A stretch of 64,000 nt of DNA from Parapedobacter sp964613725 (lineage in GTDB: Bacteria > Bacteroidota > Bacteroidia > Sphingobacteriales > Sphingobacteriaceae). The notes under the pieces were generated by a model, which was given only the letters and a program-made list of their open reading frames with translations, was not told the origin of the DNA and searched no databases. Position 1 is the first letter of the stretch; each line of letters starts with the position of its first letter. Below are positions 62,966 to 64,000 of this stretch, one piece after another. The stretch spans positions 23,575-87,574 of the forward strand of contig CAZTJY010000001.1 of NCBI GenBank assembly GCA_964613725.1, given 5' to 3'. Made by a program: the position numbers and the translations under genes.

Positions 62966-63997
62966 CTAAATAGACGGCCGGAGCGTTAAGTAAAAGGGTA
63001 CCTCCTCGTGCCGTTTGGAGTTTTCCAAGATGAGGCGGGCAGCTGTCTCCCCCATTTGTTTAAAGTCTGTCGAAATCGTGGTGATCCCGTTGAGGATAAA
63101 TTTCTTCAGTGGCGTTTCATTATAGGAAATGATGCCCACGTCCTCACCGATTTTTAGTTGAAGTGAAATCACGCGATCCAGCAGTTTCACCAAATCGTCT
63201 TCCATCAGGTTGATATAAACTTCACCGGGCGCAATGGGCTCACCAGAAATATCACTCACCAATAGGTGATTGAATGCATATTGCTGGCAGAAGCGGTAGA
63301 ACCCTTTGATGATTCCTTTGGGGAAGTAGCTTTTATCGGGGAAAATCAACTTCAGTGTGTGGTATTTACCCAGTTGTTCTTTAGCTTGCTCTAATGCGTC
63401 GTAAATGTCTTTCTCAAAGTTCTCGTAGACCGCTGCATATTCTCCCCCTACGCCGCCCACCAATTTATCCACAAGCACCAGCTTGTCTTTCGGGATTTCG
63501 TTAATGATCTCACCTGCCTTGTCGCGTCCTTCGATAAAGTGTGGAATAATGACGTAATGCGTATAGGTCTGCTTCAGGTTCTCCAGCAATTTTCGAAACA
63601 GGGATAAGTCGTTATTGTATACGTAAAAGTCGACCGATGCATCGCTACCGATCGCATTCACAAACGCGTCGTAGACAATTTTCTTATGCGCGCTCAATTT
63701 GTTGAAAAACAAAACGATCTGCAGTTTCCGTTTGAAATCCGCATCGGCAATGTAATAGCCCTTGCCGGGAACGGACCCTAATACCCCCAACTGTTTGAGG
63801 TGCTTGTATCCCTTCTCGGCCGTATCGCGCGATATTTCCAAGACGTAACTCAGCTCGTTGATGGAGGGAAGCATGTCGCCCTTTTGTATCTTCCCATTTT
63901 CTAAGGCATTGATAACTGCGTTGGCCAGCTGTTGGTATTTGGGCGTAGCAGCATACTCATTGATGTAAATATGTTCAAACACAGATACGGGTTTCAT
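62966..63997 (-). CDS. GntR-family transcriptional regulator with LacI-type sensor domain
   Basis: A 343-residue regulator. The N-terminal winged helix (about 15-85) has PKYQQLANAVINALENGKIQKGDMLPSINELSYVLEISRDTAEKGYKHLKQLGVLGSVPGKGYYI. The C-terminal periplasmic-binding-protein-like domain (about 90-343) has IVLFFNKLSAHKKIVYDAF, YVIIPHFIEG, PKDKLVLVDKLVGG, DVGIISYNETPLKKFILNGITTISTDFKQMGETAARLILE, a layout used for sugar sensing. Regulators of this type in Bacteroidota often control an adjacent sugar catabolic operon; its target may lie to the right of the window. It is complete, starting three bases from the window edge. Confidence 0.9.
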   Translation of the reverse strand: MKPVSVFEHIYINEYAATPKYQQLANAVINALENGKIQKGDMLPSINELSYVLEISRDTAEKGYKHLKQLGVLGSVPGKGYYIADADFKRKLQIVLFFNKLSAHKKIVYDAFVNAIGSDASVDFYVYNNDLSLFRKLLENLKQTYTHYVIIPHFIEGRDKAGEIINEIPKDKLVLVDKLVGGVGGEYAAVYENFEKDIYDALEQAKEQLGKYHTLKLIFPDKSYFPKGIIKGFYRFCQQYAFNHLLVSDISGEPIAPGEVYINLMEDDLVKLLDRVISLQLKIGEDVGIISYNETPLKKFILNGITTISTDFKQMGETAARLILENSKRHEEVPFYLTLRPSI

Positions 63998-64000
63998 GAT

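Overview
The window is a chromosomal stretch of a Bacteroidota bacterium, most likely of the Sphingobacteriaceae (Pedobacter/Parapedobacter-like). Evidence: tandem SusC/SusD pairs, gliding-type lipoproteins (GldJ, GldB), lineage-restricted families (DUF4270, DUF4374, DUF4136, DUF5107), many lipoprotein signals, and promoters of the Bacteroidota type (-7 TAnnTTTG, about 20 bp after a -33 TTTG). No rRNA, tRNA, insertion sequence, prophage or CRISPR array was seen.

Left part (1-18 kb), metal uptake and housekeeping. A partial minus-strand gene, probably an AraC-type regulator, faces a TonB receptor / DUF4374 lipoprotein / PepSY membrane protein operon that matches the xenosiderophore-use (XusABC) layout. 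Next come ispF (minus), gldJ, a minus-strand pair (short GT5 'glycogen synthase' and DUF4270 lipoprotein), panC and panD. A second metal-type operon follows (His-rich small protein, TonB receptor with a CxxC in its plug, thioredoxin-like protein). Its promoter holds a DtxR/IdeR-like box. A CAP-domain lipoprotein and two FKBP-type prolyl isomerase lipoproteins close this part. A gene-poor stretch (17.7-18.65 kb) holds an 11-bp phased repeat array.

Centre (18.65-58.7 kb), one large polysaccharide-utilisation region. Two successive SusC/SusD pairs, a SusE/F-like surface lipoprotein and a GH30-type lipoprotein are followed by GH2, SGNH hydrolase, GH88, a PL8-type lyase, a sugar porter (MFS), two more GH2, a second GH88 and a HAD phosphatase, all on the plus strand. 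An AraC regulator then faces a large cytoplasmic DUF5107-TPR protein. A third SusC/SusD pair and a lipoprotein sulfatase end the region. The proposed flow is: surface cutting and capture (GH30, SusC/D/E, sulfatase); periplasmic lyase cleavage at a 4-linked uronic acid (PL8); removal of the resulting unsaturated uronic acid (GH88); trimming by three paralogous GH2 enzymes; deacylation (SGNH); sugar import by the MFS porter. The polysaccharide cannot be named from sequence. The mix resembles neither a plain glycosaminoglycan locus nor a known arabinogalactan locus, and is the best candidate here for an undescribed system.

Right part (58.7-64 kb): gldB (minus), an outer-membrane beta-barrel protein and glutamine-dependent nadE, a DUF4136 lipoprotein, and a GntR regulator with a LacI-type sensor domain.
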